Positions 26,074-34,162 of a stretch of 64,000 bases of DNA are shown one piece after another. The DNA is from Amnibacterium setariae (GTDB lineage: Bacteria; Actinomycetota; Actinomycetes; Actinomycetales; Microbacteriaceae), in assembly GCF_003581425.1 (NCBI RefSeq), contig NZ_QXTG01000002.1:744001-808000 (forward strand). The letters are read 5' to 3'. The notes under the pieces were generated by a model. That model made no database searches, was not told where the DNA came from, and saw only the letters and a program-made list of their open reading frames with translations. Position 1 is the stretch's first letter. Each line of letters begins with the position of its first letter. Position numbers and translations under genes: made by a program.

Positions 26074-26769
26074 TCAGGCGGGGAGCTGCAGCTTCTGGCC
26101 GACGTAGATCAGGTCGGGGTTCGCGACCTTCTGGTTCGCGGCCCACAGGCGGGTCCAGCCGCCCTTCACGTGGAGCTTCTTCGCGATCTTCGACAGCGAG
26201 TCGCCCGACTTGACGGCGTACGTCTTGCCCGAGGTCTTCACGGGCGCCGGACGCGACGGGGCCGCGACGGCCTTCGGGGCCTTCGCGACGCTCTCCGTGT
26301 TGCCGGAGACCGACGCGTGGTAGCTCCGCGTCGAGGACGACGACGAGTGCGACGACGACGAGGACGAGCGCGGCGAGGACGACGCGTGCGACGAGCCGCT
26401 CGAGGACGAGCCGGCGGAGCTCGACGAGCCGGTCGCGCCGGCCTTCACCGAGCAGACCGGCCAGGCGCCCCAGCCCTGCCCCGCGAGCACCTTCTCGGCG
26501 ATCGCGATCTGGGTGGACTTGCTGGCGTTCGCCGGGTTGCCCGAGCCGCCGTAGCCGTGCCAGGTGGCGAGGCTGAACTGCAGGCCGCCGTAGTAGCCGT
26601 TGCCCGTGTTGATGTGCCAGTTGCCGCCGGACTCGCAGGCGGCGACGCGGTCCCACACGCTGGTGGGTGCGGCCTGCGCGGGTGCTGCGCCGAGGGCCAG
26701 GCCCGCGGTCGCGAGGCCCGCGACGGCGATGCCGGAGAGGACGGCACGGGTGTTGGTCAGGATCTTCAT
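26074..26769 (-). CDS. Resuscitation-promoting factor-type transglycosylase with LysM domain (Ser-rich linker)
   Basis: 231 residues. Signal peptide (1-34, ending AQAAP), Rpf catalytic domain (about 36-108: [47 protein letters not shown]) with the catalytic Glu in ACESGGNW and the two Cys that form the Rpf disulfide. A Ser-dominated linker follows (about 112-160), then a C-terminal LysM domain ([18 protein letters not shown], then [19 protein letters not shown]). Rpf enzymes hydrolyse peptidoglycan and promote exit from dormancy. ATG at 26769 has GGAG 9 nt upstream. The long structured leader is shared with the neighbouring rpf gene. Confidence 0.94.
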   Translation of the reverse strand: MKILTNTRAVLSGIAVAGLATAGLALGAAPAQAAPTSVWDRVAACESGGNWHINTGNGYYGGLQFSLATWHGYGGSGNPANASKSTQIAIAEKVLAGQGWGAWPVCSVKAGATGSSSSAGSSSSGSSHASSSPRSSSSSSHSSSSSTRSYHASVSGNTESVAKAPKAVAAPSRPAPVKTSGKTYAVKSGDSLSKIAKKLHVKGGWTRLWAANQKVANPDLIYVGQKLQLPA

Positions 26770-26774
26770 CGGTA

Positions 26775-26965
26775 CGTGCTCCGTCGGGACCGCCTGCGCT
26801 CGTCCCATCCCTGGGATTCGGCGCGCCGCTGCCCACCCTGGTGTCGCGAAAGAGATGTCGAGCGGTGCGGTCTGGGGGCAGCGCGAGGCGTGGCCGCACC
26901 GGGCAGTAGCCCGAGGAGGAATTCGGTCACGGCGGTTCCTGGTCGCCGGCTCCCCCGAGGGCGCG
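26775..26965 (-). ncRNA. Structured 5' leader of the first rpf gene, candidate c-di-AMP riboswitch
   Basis: About 190 nt of leader share blocks with the leader of the second rpf gene: AGGAACCGCCG, GCGGCCACGCC, GCGCTGCCCCCA, GGGTGGGCAGCGGCG and GGAGCACGTACC, with diverged spacers. Conservation in blocks with changing loops suggests RNA structure. c-di-AMP (ydaO-yuaA) riboswitches are known to precede rpf genes in actinobacteria, and the CGAATCC and GGACGAGCGCAGGC stretches resemble that class. The assignment is inference; the paired conservation is seen directly. Confidence 0.55.
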
Positions 26966-26968
26966 ACG

Positions 26969-26993
26969 AGATTGCCACGGTTCTCCAGGGCAC
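26969..26993 (-). promoter_or_regulatory. Conserved promoter of the first rpf gene
   Basis: On the reverse strand this 25-nt block starts GTGCCCTGGA and ends TGGCAATCT; the same block occurs at 27836-27860 before the second rpf gene (GTGCCCATGG ... TGGCACTCT). CAATCT/CACTCT fits a -10 with a shared TGG extension, and the upstream GTGCCC-TGGA may be a -35 or activator site common to both genes. Confidence 0.55.
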
Positions 26994-27031
26994 TCCGCAC
27001 GCGCGGCTCAGTCTTCCGGCCTACGGAAACC

Positions 27032-27832
<801 letters not shown>

Positions 27833-27835
27833 GTG

Positions 27836-27860
27836 AGAGTGCCATCAGTTCCATGGGCAC
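27836..27860 (-). promoter_or_regulatory. Conserved promoter of the second rpf gene
   Basis: Counterpart of 26969-26993. Reverse-strand block beginning GTGCCCATGGAACTGA and ending TGGCACTCT; about 18 of 25 positions agree between the two copies, while flanking DNA differs. It contains the -10-like CACTCT directly upstream of the structured leader. Confidence 0.55.
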
Positions 27861-27947
27861 GTCAAAGCCCGATCGCGCCTGCTTCCGCGTGCCGGAAGCG
27901 GGCTCCGGGGCCTTCCGCGGGACCGGGCCCGGTGCGACCCTGACCCC

Positions 27948-28271
27948 GTGGCCGACGATCCCGAGCTCGCGGAGCGGGTCCGCGCCCTGCTCAGGGCGGT
28001 GCCCGACGTGGTCGAGCGGCGCATGTTCGGCAGCCTCGGGTTCCTGGTCGGCGGTGTGCTCCGCGTCGGCGTCGGGCGCCACGCGGACCACGTGATGCTC
28101 GCGCGCGTGCCGCGCTCGGCCGAGGCGGCTGCGCTGGTCGAGCCGGGGGTCGGCCGCGCGATCATGCGCGGCCGGCCGGTGCGCGGGTGGCTCTTCCTGC
28201 AGGACGAGGCGGTCGCCTCCGACGACGCGCTGGCCCGCCGGGTGCGCCTCGCGCTCGACGCGGAGGCGTGA
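27948..28271 (+). CDS. TfoX/Sxy N-terminal domain protein
   Basis: 107 residues. The TfoX N-terminal domain is recognised from LAERVRALLRAVPDVVERRM, FGSLGFLVGGVLRVGVGR, and the final RPVRGWLFLQDEAVASDDAL. The C-terminal helix-hairpin-helix half of full-length TfoX is absent, as is usual in actinobacteria, where these single-domain proteins have no proven link to competence. GTG at 27948 lies 6 nt after GACCCT (27936-27941), a leaderless geometry. It is probably followed by independent transcription of the dehydrogenase 28 nt downstream, although read-through is possible. Confidence 0.88.
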   Translation: MADDPELAERVRALLRAVPDVVERRMFGSLGFLVGGVLRVGVGRHADHVMLARVPRSAEAAALVEPGVGRAIMRGRPVRGWLFLQDEAVASDDALARRVRLALDAEA

Positions 28272-28299
28272 ACCCAGGTCCGTCGGCGAGCATGCCGCG

Positions 28300-29193
28300 A
28301 TGGTCTCCCCCGCGTCCCTGCCCGTGCCCGACCTGACCGGTCGCACCTTCGTCGTCACCGGCGCCGACAGCGGCATCGGCTTCGAGGCGGCGAAGCGGTT
28401 CGCCGCGGCGGGCGCGCGCGTCGTGCTGGCCTGCCGGAACCGGGAGAAGGCGGAGGACGCCGCCTCCCGCATCGACGGCGAGACGGTCGTGCGCCTGCTC
28501 GATACGAGCTCGCTGGAATCCGTGCGGGCGTTCGCCGCCGCGACGCCCGAGCGCGTCGACGTGCTCGTGAACAACGCCGGCGTCATGGCCTCCGACGAGA
28601 CGCGGACCGTCGACGGCTTCGAGCTGCAGCTCGCCACGAACTACCTCGGCGGCTTCGCGCTGACCGCGCTGCTGCTCCCCCGGCTGGGCGACCGCGTCGT
28701 GATGACGTCGAGCCTCGCCCACTGGGGCGGTCGGATCGTGCTCGACGACCTGAACCGCACCCGCCGGCGCTACTCGCGCTGGGCGGCGTACGCCGACTCG
28801 AAGCTCGCGGACCTGATGTTCGCCTTCGACCTGCAGGCCCGCTTCTCCGCGGCGCGCTCGCCGCTCCGCGCGATGGCGGCCCACCCGGGCATGGCGGGCA
28901 CGTCCCTCACCCGGGACCTGCACGTGCCCGCGCCGGTCGACGCGGTCTCCGAGGCGATCCTGCACGTCATCGGGCAGTCCGCGGCCGAGGGCGCCCTCCC
29001 GACCGTCTACGCGGCCACCGCGCCGGACCTCGCGGGCGGCACGTTCGTCGGGCCGAACGGGCTCGGCGGCCTGCGGGGCGCGCCGATCGCGGCGGCGTCG
29101 AGCCGGACGTCGCGGAACCGCGAGCTGCAGCGCCTCCTCACGGCCGAGTCGGAGCGGCTCACGGGCACTCGCATCGAGGTCCCCGCCGCCTGA
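28300..29193 (+). CDS. Short-chain dehydrogenase/reductase (retinol dehydrogenase-like)
   Basis: 297 residues. Rossmann cofactor motif VVTGADSGIGFEAAKRFA (near 19-36), NNAGVM (near 91), and active-site YADSK (near 167-171) with a Ser in VVMTSSLAHWGG. The pattern resembles retinol dehydrogenase/WW-domain oxidoreductase-like SDRs, which use NADP(H). The C-terminal part (TAPDLAGGTFVGPNGLGGLRG) is typical of that group. The substrate is unknown. ATG at 28300 is preceded by no convincing Shine-Dalgarno. A strong hairpin follows the stop, so the unit ends here. Confidence 0.9.
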   Translation: MVSPASLPVPDLTGRTFVVTGADSGIGFEAAKRFAAAGARVVLACRNREKAEDAASRIDGETVVRLLDTSSLESVRAFAAATPERVDVLVNNAGVMASDETRTVDGFELQLATNYLGGFALTALLLPRLGDRVVMTSSLAHWGGRIVLDDLNRTRRRYSRWAAYADSKLADLMFAFDLQARFSAARSPLRAMAAHPGMAGTSLTRDLHVPAPVDAVSEAILHVIGQSAAEGALPTVYAATAPDLAGGTFVGPNGLGGLRGAPIAAASSRTSRNRELQRLLTAESERLTGTRIEVPAA

Positions 29194-29201
29194 ACGAGCG
29201 A

Positions 29202-29233
29202 CGCCCCGCCCTCCCGGGTGGGAGGACGGGGCG
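29202..29233 (+). terminator. Hairpin terminator after the dehydrogenase
   Basis: CGCCCCGCCCTCCC (29202-29215) pairs with GGGAGGACGGGGCG (29220-29233) with a single mismatch and a 4-nt loop. It starts 9 nt after the stop codon. No T-tract follows. The 153 nt from 29234 to 29386 hold only the promoter of the next gene. Confidence 0.7.
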
Positions 29234-29386
29234 CCCGTCATGAGGAGTCCGCTCTACTCGTCCGGGCTCCGGATCCGCGGTCCATCGTTCATGTCCTCAC
29301 GGTGCGCCGAGAAACCTGAGTTCCGGGTGTGGATCTCGAGGTCCGCCGCGCCCGCCGCCCTCAGGGGCACGACCTACAGTCGGAGG

Positions 29387-30082
29387 GTGCCCGAGGACGC
29401 CGAGCTCGCGCTGCTGCGGGACGCGTGGTTGACCGCGCAGGACGGCGAGACCGGCACCCGCTACGCGGAGGCGCTCGGGTCCGCCGGCGACGTCGAGGCG
29501 GCGCTCGCCGTCTGCCGCGAGGTCGAGGACCTCGGCTACTTCGCCGGCTGGTACACGGAGGCCTGGCTCGAGCACGACCGGGGCGACACCGTGCGCGCGA
29601 TCGCGCTGATGCGCGAGGTCGCCGCCCTGCTCGACGACGACGAGGACCGGCGCTACCCGCTCGCCGTCGCGGCGCACTGGCGGTGGGACGAGGACGGCGA
29701 CCTGACCGCCGAGGCCGACCTGCGGGCCGGTCTCGAGGCGTACCCGACCGCCGCCGCCGACCTCGCGCACCTGCTGATGGCGACCGACCGGCGGGAGGAA
29801 GGCGTCCGCGTGCTCGCCGACGGCGTGAAGGCGGGCTGGGTCGAGTGCATGCTGCCGCTCGCGAACATCCTCAGCGAGGGCGGCGAGAAGGCGGCCGCGG
29901 AGGACCTGTACCGGCGGGCCTACGAGCGGGGCGACGCCTACTCGGCCTGGAACCTCGCGATCCTGCTCTGGGAGACCGACCGCGGCACCGAGGCGCGGGA
30001 GTGGGTGTGGAAGGCGGCGGAGGGCGGCGACGACCTGGCGATCGCCTACCTCGCGGACGTGGACCCGCAGGACGCCGAGTAG
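29387..30082 (+). CDS. Tetratricopeptide/Sel1-like repeat protein
   Basis: 231 residues, all helical, acidic. Repeated helix pairs of about 36 residues carry TPR/Sel1-like spacing of small and aromatic residues: ALAVCREVEDLGYFAGWYTE, DLAHLLMATDRREEGVRVLA, NILSEGGEKAAAEDLYRRAY, and NLAILLWETDRGTEAREWVW. These proteins usually mediate protein contacts; no enzymatic motif is visible. GTG at 29387 lies 6 nt after TACAGT (29375-29380), so the start is set by leaderless geometry rather than by the longer frame that opens at 29240. A perfect palindrome follows after 32 nt. Confidence 0.75.
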   Translation: MPEDAELALLRDAWLTAQDGETGTRYAEALGSAGDVEAALAVCREVEDLGYFAGWYTEAWLEHDRGDTVRAIALMREVAALLDDDEDRRYPLAVAAHWRWDEDGDLTAEADLRAGLEAYPTAAADLAHLLMATDRREEGVRVLADGVKAGWVECMLPLANILSEGGEKAAAEDLYRRAYERGDAYSAWNLAILLWETDRGTEAREWVWKAAEGGDDLAIAYLADVDPQDAE

Positions 30083-30114
30083 TTCCGGGCACCGAGCGGT
30101 CGCCCGCCCAGCGC

Positions 30115-30136
30115 GCTGCCACCCCGGGGTGGCAGC
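30115..30136. promoter_or_regulatory. Perfect 22-bp palindrome overlapping a -10-like element
   Basis: Arms GCTGCCACCCC (30115-30125) and GGGGTGGCAGC (30126-30136) are exact complements. The right arm overlaps CAGCGT (30133-30138), the -10-like hexamer 6 nt upstream of the lipoprotein ATG. It could be an operator for that gene or a terminator for the preceding one; the missing loop argues for protein binding. Confidence 0.5.
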
Positions 30137-30144
30137 GTGCGGGC

Positions 30145-30852
30145 ATGAGGGGCGCGCGCCGGATCCTGCTGATCGCGACGCTGACCGCGGCGGTGACCGC
30201 CGGCGTCGCAGGATGCACGGCCGCACCGGACGGGACCGTCACGACGACCGTCACCGCGACCGCGTCCTCGGCGGTGCCCTCCTCCGCCGCCCCAGCCAGC
30301 GCGTCCGTCCCGACGGCCGCCGGCTCGAGCGGACCGACGGCGTCGGGCGGGCCGCGCGCCGACCCGGATGCGCCCGCCGGGCAGTGCTCCGACGCGGATC
30401 TCGCCGTCTCGGTGCAGGCCGACCCCGAGGGCGGCGCGGCCGGGCACGACGACTCGTTCGTCGTGTTCCGCAACACGGGGTCCGCCTCCTGCCGGCTCGA
30501 GGGCTTCCCGGGGCTCAGCGTCGTCGGGCACGGGAACGGCACGCAGCTCGGGCGCCCCGCGAGCCGGCCCGACGGTGCGGCGACGCCGCTCGTCGTCCTG
30601 CGGCCGGGCGGCACCGCGGTCGCCGAGACGGTCTACTCCGTGGTCGACGCGAAGGGCGGCGTGTACGACGAGGGCGGTGGGAAGGACCCGAGGTGCCGTG
30701 CGGAGCGCGGCGACGGCTACCGCGTGTACCCGCCGCACTCGACGCGCGCCTTCTTCGTCCGCGCCGCGGTGTACGCCTGCACCACGGGCATCGACTGGAT
30801 CAGCGTGCAGCCCGTCAGGGACCACGTCACCGGGTTCACGCCGCGAACCTGA
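30145..30852 (+). CDS. Secreted lipoprotein with DUF4232 domain
   Basis: 235 residues. Type II signal peptide with lipobox VAGC (Cys at about 24), then a Thr/Ser/Ala/Pro-rich tether (about 25-78) and a DUF4232 beta-domain (about 85-233) containing CSDADLAVSVQADPEGGAAG, FRNTGSASCRLEGFPGLSVV and a second Cys pair, PRC and YACTTG. DUF4232 is widespread in extracellular actinobacterial proteins; its role is unknown. ATG at 30145 is 6 nt after a -10-like CAGCGT embedded in a palindrome. Its stop codon abuts the stop of the convergent gene with no base between them. Confidence 0.85.
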   Translation: MRGARRILLIATLTAAVTAGVAGCTAAPDGTVTTTVTATASSAVPSSAAPASASVPTAAGSSGPTASGGPRADPDAPAGQCSDADLAVSVQADPEGGAAGHDDSFVVFRNTGSASCRLEGFPGLSVVGHGNGTQLGRPASRPDGAATPLVVLRPGGTAVAETVYSVVDAKGGVYDEGGGKDPRCRAERGDGYRVYPPHSTRAFFVRAAVYACTTGIDWISVQPVRDHVTGFTPRT

Positions 30853-31245
30853 TCAGGACGAGAACTCGCCCCGCAGCTCCCCCGCCGCGTCGACGGTGAG
30901 CACCGCCCGGTCCTTCGGCCAGTTCGTCAGCCGGACGGCGAGCACGATCAGCCAGAACCCGCCCGTGATCAGGACGAGCGCGATGTTGAGGAGGAAGTTC
31001 ACGCGCTGCCGCTTCGCCACGACGGCCCGGGTGCCGGTGTTGTACTCGACCGCGTAGCCGTGCTCGACGTAGCGGGCGACCGCCCGCTCGAGGATCGCGC
31101 TCCGCTCGGCGTCGGACAGCTGCCCGCCGCGGGCGACGCCGCCGGGATCGACGAAGTGGTCGGTCCAGCGGGCGCCGTCCCACCAGCGCCGACGGCCGGA
31201 CGCGTCGCTGTAGAAGCCGGGCGGCGGCGCGGTCGGGTCGGTCAT
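30853..31245 (-). CDS. DUF2510 domain membrane protein
   Basis: 130 residues. The N-terminal DUF2510 motif is clear: PPGFYSDASGRRRWWDGARW followed by TDHF. A charged middle (about 40-80) precedes one membrane segment (about 83-105, NIALVLITGGFWLIVLAVRL). DUF2510 is a short Trp-rich module common at the cytoplasmic ends of actinobacterial membrane proteins. Function is unknown. ATG at 31245 lies 6 nt after TAGGGT (31252-31257), again without a Shine-Dalgarno. Confidence 0.85.
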   Translation of the reverse strand: MTDPTAPPPGFYSDASGRRRWWDGARWTDHFVDPGGVARGGQLSDAERSAILERAVARYVEHGYAVEYNTGTRAVVAKRQRVNFLLNIALVLITGGFWLIVLAVRLTNWPKDRAVLTVDAAGELRGEFSS

Positions 31246-31312
31246 GCTCGGACCCTAGCCGCGGCGGCCGCGGTTCCCGGCCCTGCGCGCCCGGTCGCGG
31301 CACGATGACGGG

Positions 31313-31549
31313 ATGTCGTGGTCGTCGCCCGAGGAGCGCGAGCGCCGACTGCGCCGCGCCCGTCTCGCCAACCGGATCGCGATCGGCGCCTTCGCCGTCG
31401 CGCTCGTCGCGCTCGTCGTGCTGCTGGTCCTCGACGGCCCGTCGCCGATGCTGCTGCTCGCCGGTCTCCTCGTCGTCGTCTCGACGGTCCGCACCGCCCT
31501 CCGCCTCCGCGCGATCGGCCGGGCGCTCGCGGTACCGCCGGAGGGCTGA
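31313..31549 (+). CDS. Small two-helix membrane protein
   Basis: 78 residues: a basic N-terminal helix (SPEERERRLRRARLANR), two adjacent membrane segments (about 22-42 and 46-64), and a short tail. No family recognised. ATG at 31313 is 6 nt after CACGAT (31301-31306), which supports it as a genuine gene. It converges with the DMT transporter gene, with 3 nt between the stops. Confidence 0.7.
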   Translation: MSWSSPEERERRLRRARLANRIAIGAFAVALVALVVLLVLDGPSPMLLLAGLLVVVSTVRTALRLRAIGRALAVPPEG

Positions 31550-31552
31550 GCC

Positions 31553-32455
31553 TCAGCGCCGCGGCACCGGACGGTGCCGCGCGAGCAGCACGACGCCCGC
31601 GACCGCGACCGCGCCGGTGAGCGCGAAGACCCCGGGCGCCCAGGCGGGCGCCTGCGCCGCCTCCCCGAGCACGACGACCCCGAGCGTGACGCCCACCACG
31701 GGGTCGACGACCGTGAGGCCGGCGACGACGAGGGACGCGGGCCCGGACGCGTAGGCCGTCTGCACGAGCACGGCGCCGAGCCCGCCCGCGAGTCCCATCC
31801 CGATCACGCAGACCGCGGACGACCAGTCGGCGGCCGTGAAGCCGGTGCCGGTCGCCCAGATCGTGTGCAGGCGGTCGAGCACCACCTTCGTGAGGCTGCC
31901 GACGAAGCCGAAGAGCACGCCGGCGCCGAGCACGAGGGCGATCGGCGGAAGGCGGGTCCGCAGCAGCAGCACGACCGGCAGGGCGACGACGAGGACGACG
32001 GCGAGCACGGCGAGGACCGCGACCAGCTGCGTCTCCTGCACGGGGCGGGACGTCGTGGTCGCCGCCGCGACCGCGACGAAGAGCCCGATGCCGACGACGC
32101 AGAGGGCGACCGCGACGACGAGCGCCCGCTCGGGCCGGCGACCGCGGGCCCGCGCGTCGAGCAGGGTCGAGAGGACCAGCGCGGCCGCACCGAGCGGCTG
32201 GATCACCGTGAGGGGCGCGAGGAACAGGCTGAGCAGCTGGAACGGGATCGCGAGCGCGAGCAGTCCCGTGCCCATGAGCCAGACCGGACGGCGCAGGAGC
32301 GCGAGCAGCGCCCGCAGCCGCGGCACCGCCTCCCCCGCCGTGCCGGCACGGACGCCGCGGTGCTGCAGCTCCGCCCCGGCGGCGAGCAGCAGCGACCCGA
32401 CGAGCGCGACGGGGATCCCGAGCGCCTGCAGCGGGGTCAGCGTGCCGACGTGCAG
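31553..32455 (-). CDS. DMT-superfamily (EamA/NIPA-like) transporter, paralogue 1, probable CTG start
   Basis: 300 residues with about nine or ten membrane segments. IQPLGAAALVLSTLLDARAR, FGFVGSLTKVVLDRL, and SLVVAGLTVVDPVVGVTLG match the paralogue at 36714-37649 position by position. No ATG/GTG/TTG precedes the first membrane helix; the first GTG (32326) would delete it. In frame upstream, LGIPVALVGSLLLAAGAELQ aligns with VGIPIALVGAVFLSFGAQFQ of the paralogue, and a CTG at 32455 has a GGGAGG Shine-Dalgarno 5 nt before it. I therefore place the start there. Substrate unknown; DMT proteins export metabolites, while NIPA-like members move Mg2+. Confidence 0.75.
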   Translation of the reverse strand: MHVGTLTPLQALGIPVALVGSLLLAAGAELQHRGVRAGTAGEAVPRLRALLALLRRPVWLMGTGLLALAIPFQLLSLFLAPLTVIQPLGAAALVLSTLLDARARGRRPERALVVAVALCVVGIGLFVAVAAATTTSRPVQETQLVAVLAVLAVVLVVALPVVLLLRTRLPPIALVLGAGVLFGFVGSLTKVVLDRLHTIWATGTGFTAADWSSAVCVIGMGLAGGLGAVLVQTAYASGPASLVVAGLTVVDPVVGVTLGVVVLGEAAQAPAWAPGVFALTGAVAVAGVVLLARHRPVPRR

Positions 32456-32522
32456 ATGCGCCTCCCGGGTCTCGTCCGGCCCCTCGACCGGTGCGTCGCA
32501 GGCAGTCTGCCGGGTCGCGCGG

Positions 32523-32711
32523 TCAGTCGATGCGACGCCGCTCGCGGCGGAAGCGCGGGACGGCGACGGCCAGCATCGCGATCGATCCGGCGGTCAGCAG
32601 GACGCCCACGCCGAGCAGGTGCCCGAGGCCGAGCAGCGCCCCCGCGACCAGGTCGAGCGCGCCGACGGCGATGAGCATCCCGTACCGCGCGGGATCGCGC
32701 CGACCGACCAC
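32523..32711 (-). CDS. Small membrane protein
   Basis: 62 residues with two hydrophobic segments (about 11-29 and 33-52) and a basic tail ending RFRRERRRID. GTG at 32711 lies 7 nt after TAGGGT (32719-32724); the longer frame up to 32765 would run through that promoter. It ends 67 nt before the DMT transporter start and may be co-transcribed with it. No family recognised. Confidence 0.65.
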   Translation of the reverse strand: MVGRRDPARYGMLIAVGALDLVAGALLGLGHLLGVGVLLTAGSIAMLAVAVPRFRRERRRID

Positions 32712-32751
32712 GGCTCGCACCCTACGTCCGCCTGCGAGGAGGAGGTGGGCG

Positions 32752-32934
32752 CTACCGGACGCCACGGGCGCGGTACAGACCGACCCCGACGACCCCGCAG
32801 GCGAGGATCACCAGGACGCCGGATGCGGGGCTGAAGCCGCCGTCCGGCTGCCGGAGGGCCACCGCGACCGCGAGCAGCACGCCGACGACGGCCAGGTACG
32901 GCACGAGTGCGACTAGGCGCGGGCTGCGCTTCAC
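32752..32934 (-). CDS. Small membrane protein
   Basis: 60 residues with two hydrophobic segments (about 8-27 and 37-54) separated by RQPDGGFSPAS. GTG at 32934 is 6 nt after TACCGT (32941-32946). It precedes another small two-helix protein gene with its own promoter 41 nt downstream. No family recognised. Confidence 0.65.
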   Translation of the reverse strand: MKRSPRLVALVPYLAVVGVLLAVAVALRQPDGGFSPASGVLVILACGVVGVGLYRARGVR

Positions 32935-32979
32935 GGCGCCACGGTAGCGGGCGGCCGATCCGGACCGCGCAGCCGTTCG

Positions 32980-33053
32980 TAGGGCGGACGGGACTTGAAC
33001 CCGTGACCGATGGATTATGAGTCCACTGCTCTGACCGGCTGAGCTACCGCCCC
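32980..33053 (-). tRNA. tRNA with anticodon CAT, probably tRNA-Ile2
   Basis: Cloverleaf on the reverse strand: acceptor GGGGCGG with CCGCCCT (G-U at 1-72), D-arm GCTCAGCCGGTCAGAGC, anticodon arm GTGGA-CTCATAA-TCCAT, T-arm CGGGTTCAAGTCCCG, discriminator A, no CCA. The CAT anticodon fits elongator Met or lysidine-modified Ile2. AGAGCAG before the anticodon stem and GGTTCAAGTCC after it resemble known Ile2 more than Met. Not an initiator, since no mismatch C1-A72. Confidence 0.85.
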
Positions 33054-33135
33054 GCCGTCACGATAGCCGTCGCCTCCGCCGCCGACCCGCCCACGCCGGG
33101 TCGGCGTCGAGATCCGGCGGCCTATGGTCTGGACG

Positions 33136-33927
33136 GTGACCGACCAGACGTTCCCGGTGCCCGGCGCCGAGCTGTCCTACGAGGTGCACGAGGGGGCCGG
33201 GCCGACCGTCGTGCAGCTGCACGGGCTCTCCTCCTCCAGGGCCGGCGAGGCCGCCGCGGGATTCTTCGACTGGTCCCCGGTCGCCGCCGCCGGACGCCGC
33301 CTGGTCCGGTACGACGCGCGCGGGCACGGCCGCTCGACCGGCCGCGCGGAGCCCGCCGACTACGCGTGGTCCCACCTCGCGGAGGACCTCCTCGCCCTGC
33401 TCGACGCGGTCGCGCCGACGGAGGCGGTCGACGCGATCGGGGTGTCGATGGGCGTCGGCACGCTGCTGCACGCGGCGGTGATCGCGCCGCAGCGCTTCCG
33501 GCGACTCGTGCTCGTGATCCCGCCGACCGCGTGGGCGACGCGGACCGCGCAGGGCGACGCGTACCGGCAGATGGCGGACCTCGCCGAGCAGCACGGGGTC
33601 GATGCGCTCCTGCGCGCCATGAGCGCCTACCCGCCGCTGCCGATCCTCGCCGAGGGCGGGTGGACCACCGCGCCGGCGCCGGACATCGCGGCGGACCTCG
33701 TCCCCACCGTGTTCCGCGGCGCCGCCGCCACCGACTTCCCCGCGCCCGAGGCCGTCGCGTCGATCCGGCAGCCGGTGCTGCTGAAGCCGTGGGTCGGCGA
33801 CCCCGGCCACCCGGTCTCGACGTCGGAGCGGCTGGAGGAGCTGCTGCCCGACGCGCTGCTCGAGCCGATGGCCCGGCCGGACGACATCCGCGCCCTCGGC
33901 GGCCGCATCGCCGACTTCCTCCGCTGA
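33136..33927 (+). CDS. Alpha/beta-hydrolase fold protein
   Basis: 263 residues. Hydrolase-fold landmarks: VVQLHGLSSSR (oxyanion region), RRLVRYDARGHGRST, and the nucleophile elbow GVSMGVG (Ser near 106). The usual late catalytic His is not obvious: the last His is in WVGDPGHPVSTSERLEE, and the region where it is expected reads ARPDDIRALGG. It may be a divergent or catalytically impaired member. GTG at 33136 is 7 nt after TATGGT (33123-33128); an ATG at 33124 lies inside that hexamer and is rejected. Substrate unknown. Confidence 0.82.
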   Translation: MTDQTFPVPGAELSYEVHEGAGPTVVQLHGLSSSRAGEAAAGFFDWSPVAAAGRRLVRYDARGHGRSTGRAEPADYAWSHLAEDLLALLDAVAPTEAVDAIGVSMGVGTLLHAAVIAPQRFRRLVLVIPPTAWATRTAQGDAYRQMADLAEQHGVDALLRAMSAYPPLPILAEGGWTTAPAPDIAADLVPTVFRGAAATDFPAPEAVASIRQPVLLKPWVGDPGHPVSTSERLEELLPDALLEPMARPDDIRALGGRIADFLR

Positions 33928-33936
33928 GGCGCGGGC

Positions 33937-33985
33937 TCGCCACTTCCGGCAGGCGACACCCCGCCCGGGGTGCCGAAAGCGGCGA
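33937..33985. repeat. Intergenic inverted repeat, TTCCGGCA family
   Basis: TCGCCACTTCCGGCA (33937-33951) pairs with TGCCGAAAGCGGCGA (33971-33985) with two mismatches, and an inner CACCCC/GGGGTG stem nests inside. It starts 10 nt after the hydrolase stop and may terminate it. The TTCCGGCA core recurs at 59767-59858. Confidence 0.6.
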
Positions 33986-34004
33986 GTGTGCGCGTCGGGG
34001 AGGT

Positions 34005-34042
34005 GGTCTCGAGGCTCGCTGCGATCGCACCTCGATCGGCGG
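34005..34042. repeat. Intergenic REP-like repeat, copy B
   Basis: Begins GGTCTCGAGGCTCGCTGCGA and continues TCGCACCTCGATCGGCGG: an imperfect stem between GGTCTCGAGG and CCTCGATC. It agrees with copy C at 34086 at nearly every position and with the shorter copy at 21944. The two full copies lie 43 nt apart in the same orientation. Confidence 0.7.
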
Positions 34043-34085
34043 GGGCGGGTGGAGGAGCTCGACGGCGGGCGCGTGAGGTGGGTGC

Positions 34086-34122
34086 GGTCTCGAGGCTCGC
34101 TGCGCTCGCACCTCGACCAGCG
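34086..34122. repeat. Intergenic REP-like repeat, copy C
   Basis: Begins GGTCTCGAGGCTCGCTGCGC and continues TCGCACCTCGACCAGCG, with arms GGTC(T)CGAGG and CCTCGACC. A run of nine G follows at 34122-34130. With copy B it fills the 235-nt gap between the hydrolase gene and the end of the GH3 gene. Confidence 0.7.
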
Positions 34123-34162
34123 GGGGGGGGCGAGGGCGGGGCGGGGCGGGGCACGGCGAAGC

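Noticed and set aside
26400-26500. Ser-rich stretch of the first rpf as a frameshift artefact
   Set aside because: The LysM domain continues in frame after it and Ser/Pro linkers are normal in secreted hydrolases.
33136-33927. Calling the alpha/beta-hydrolase a pseudogene because the late catalytic His is not obvious
   Set aside because: The frame is intact from a good promoter to the stop, the nucleophile elbow is perfect, and His may be supplied by a residue I cannot align by eye.
34122-34130. Run of nine G, a possible phase-variable tract
   Set aside because: It lies between genes and outside any promoter spacing I can define, so length change would have no evident effect.
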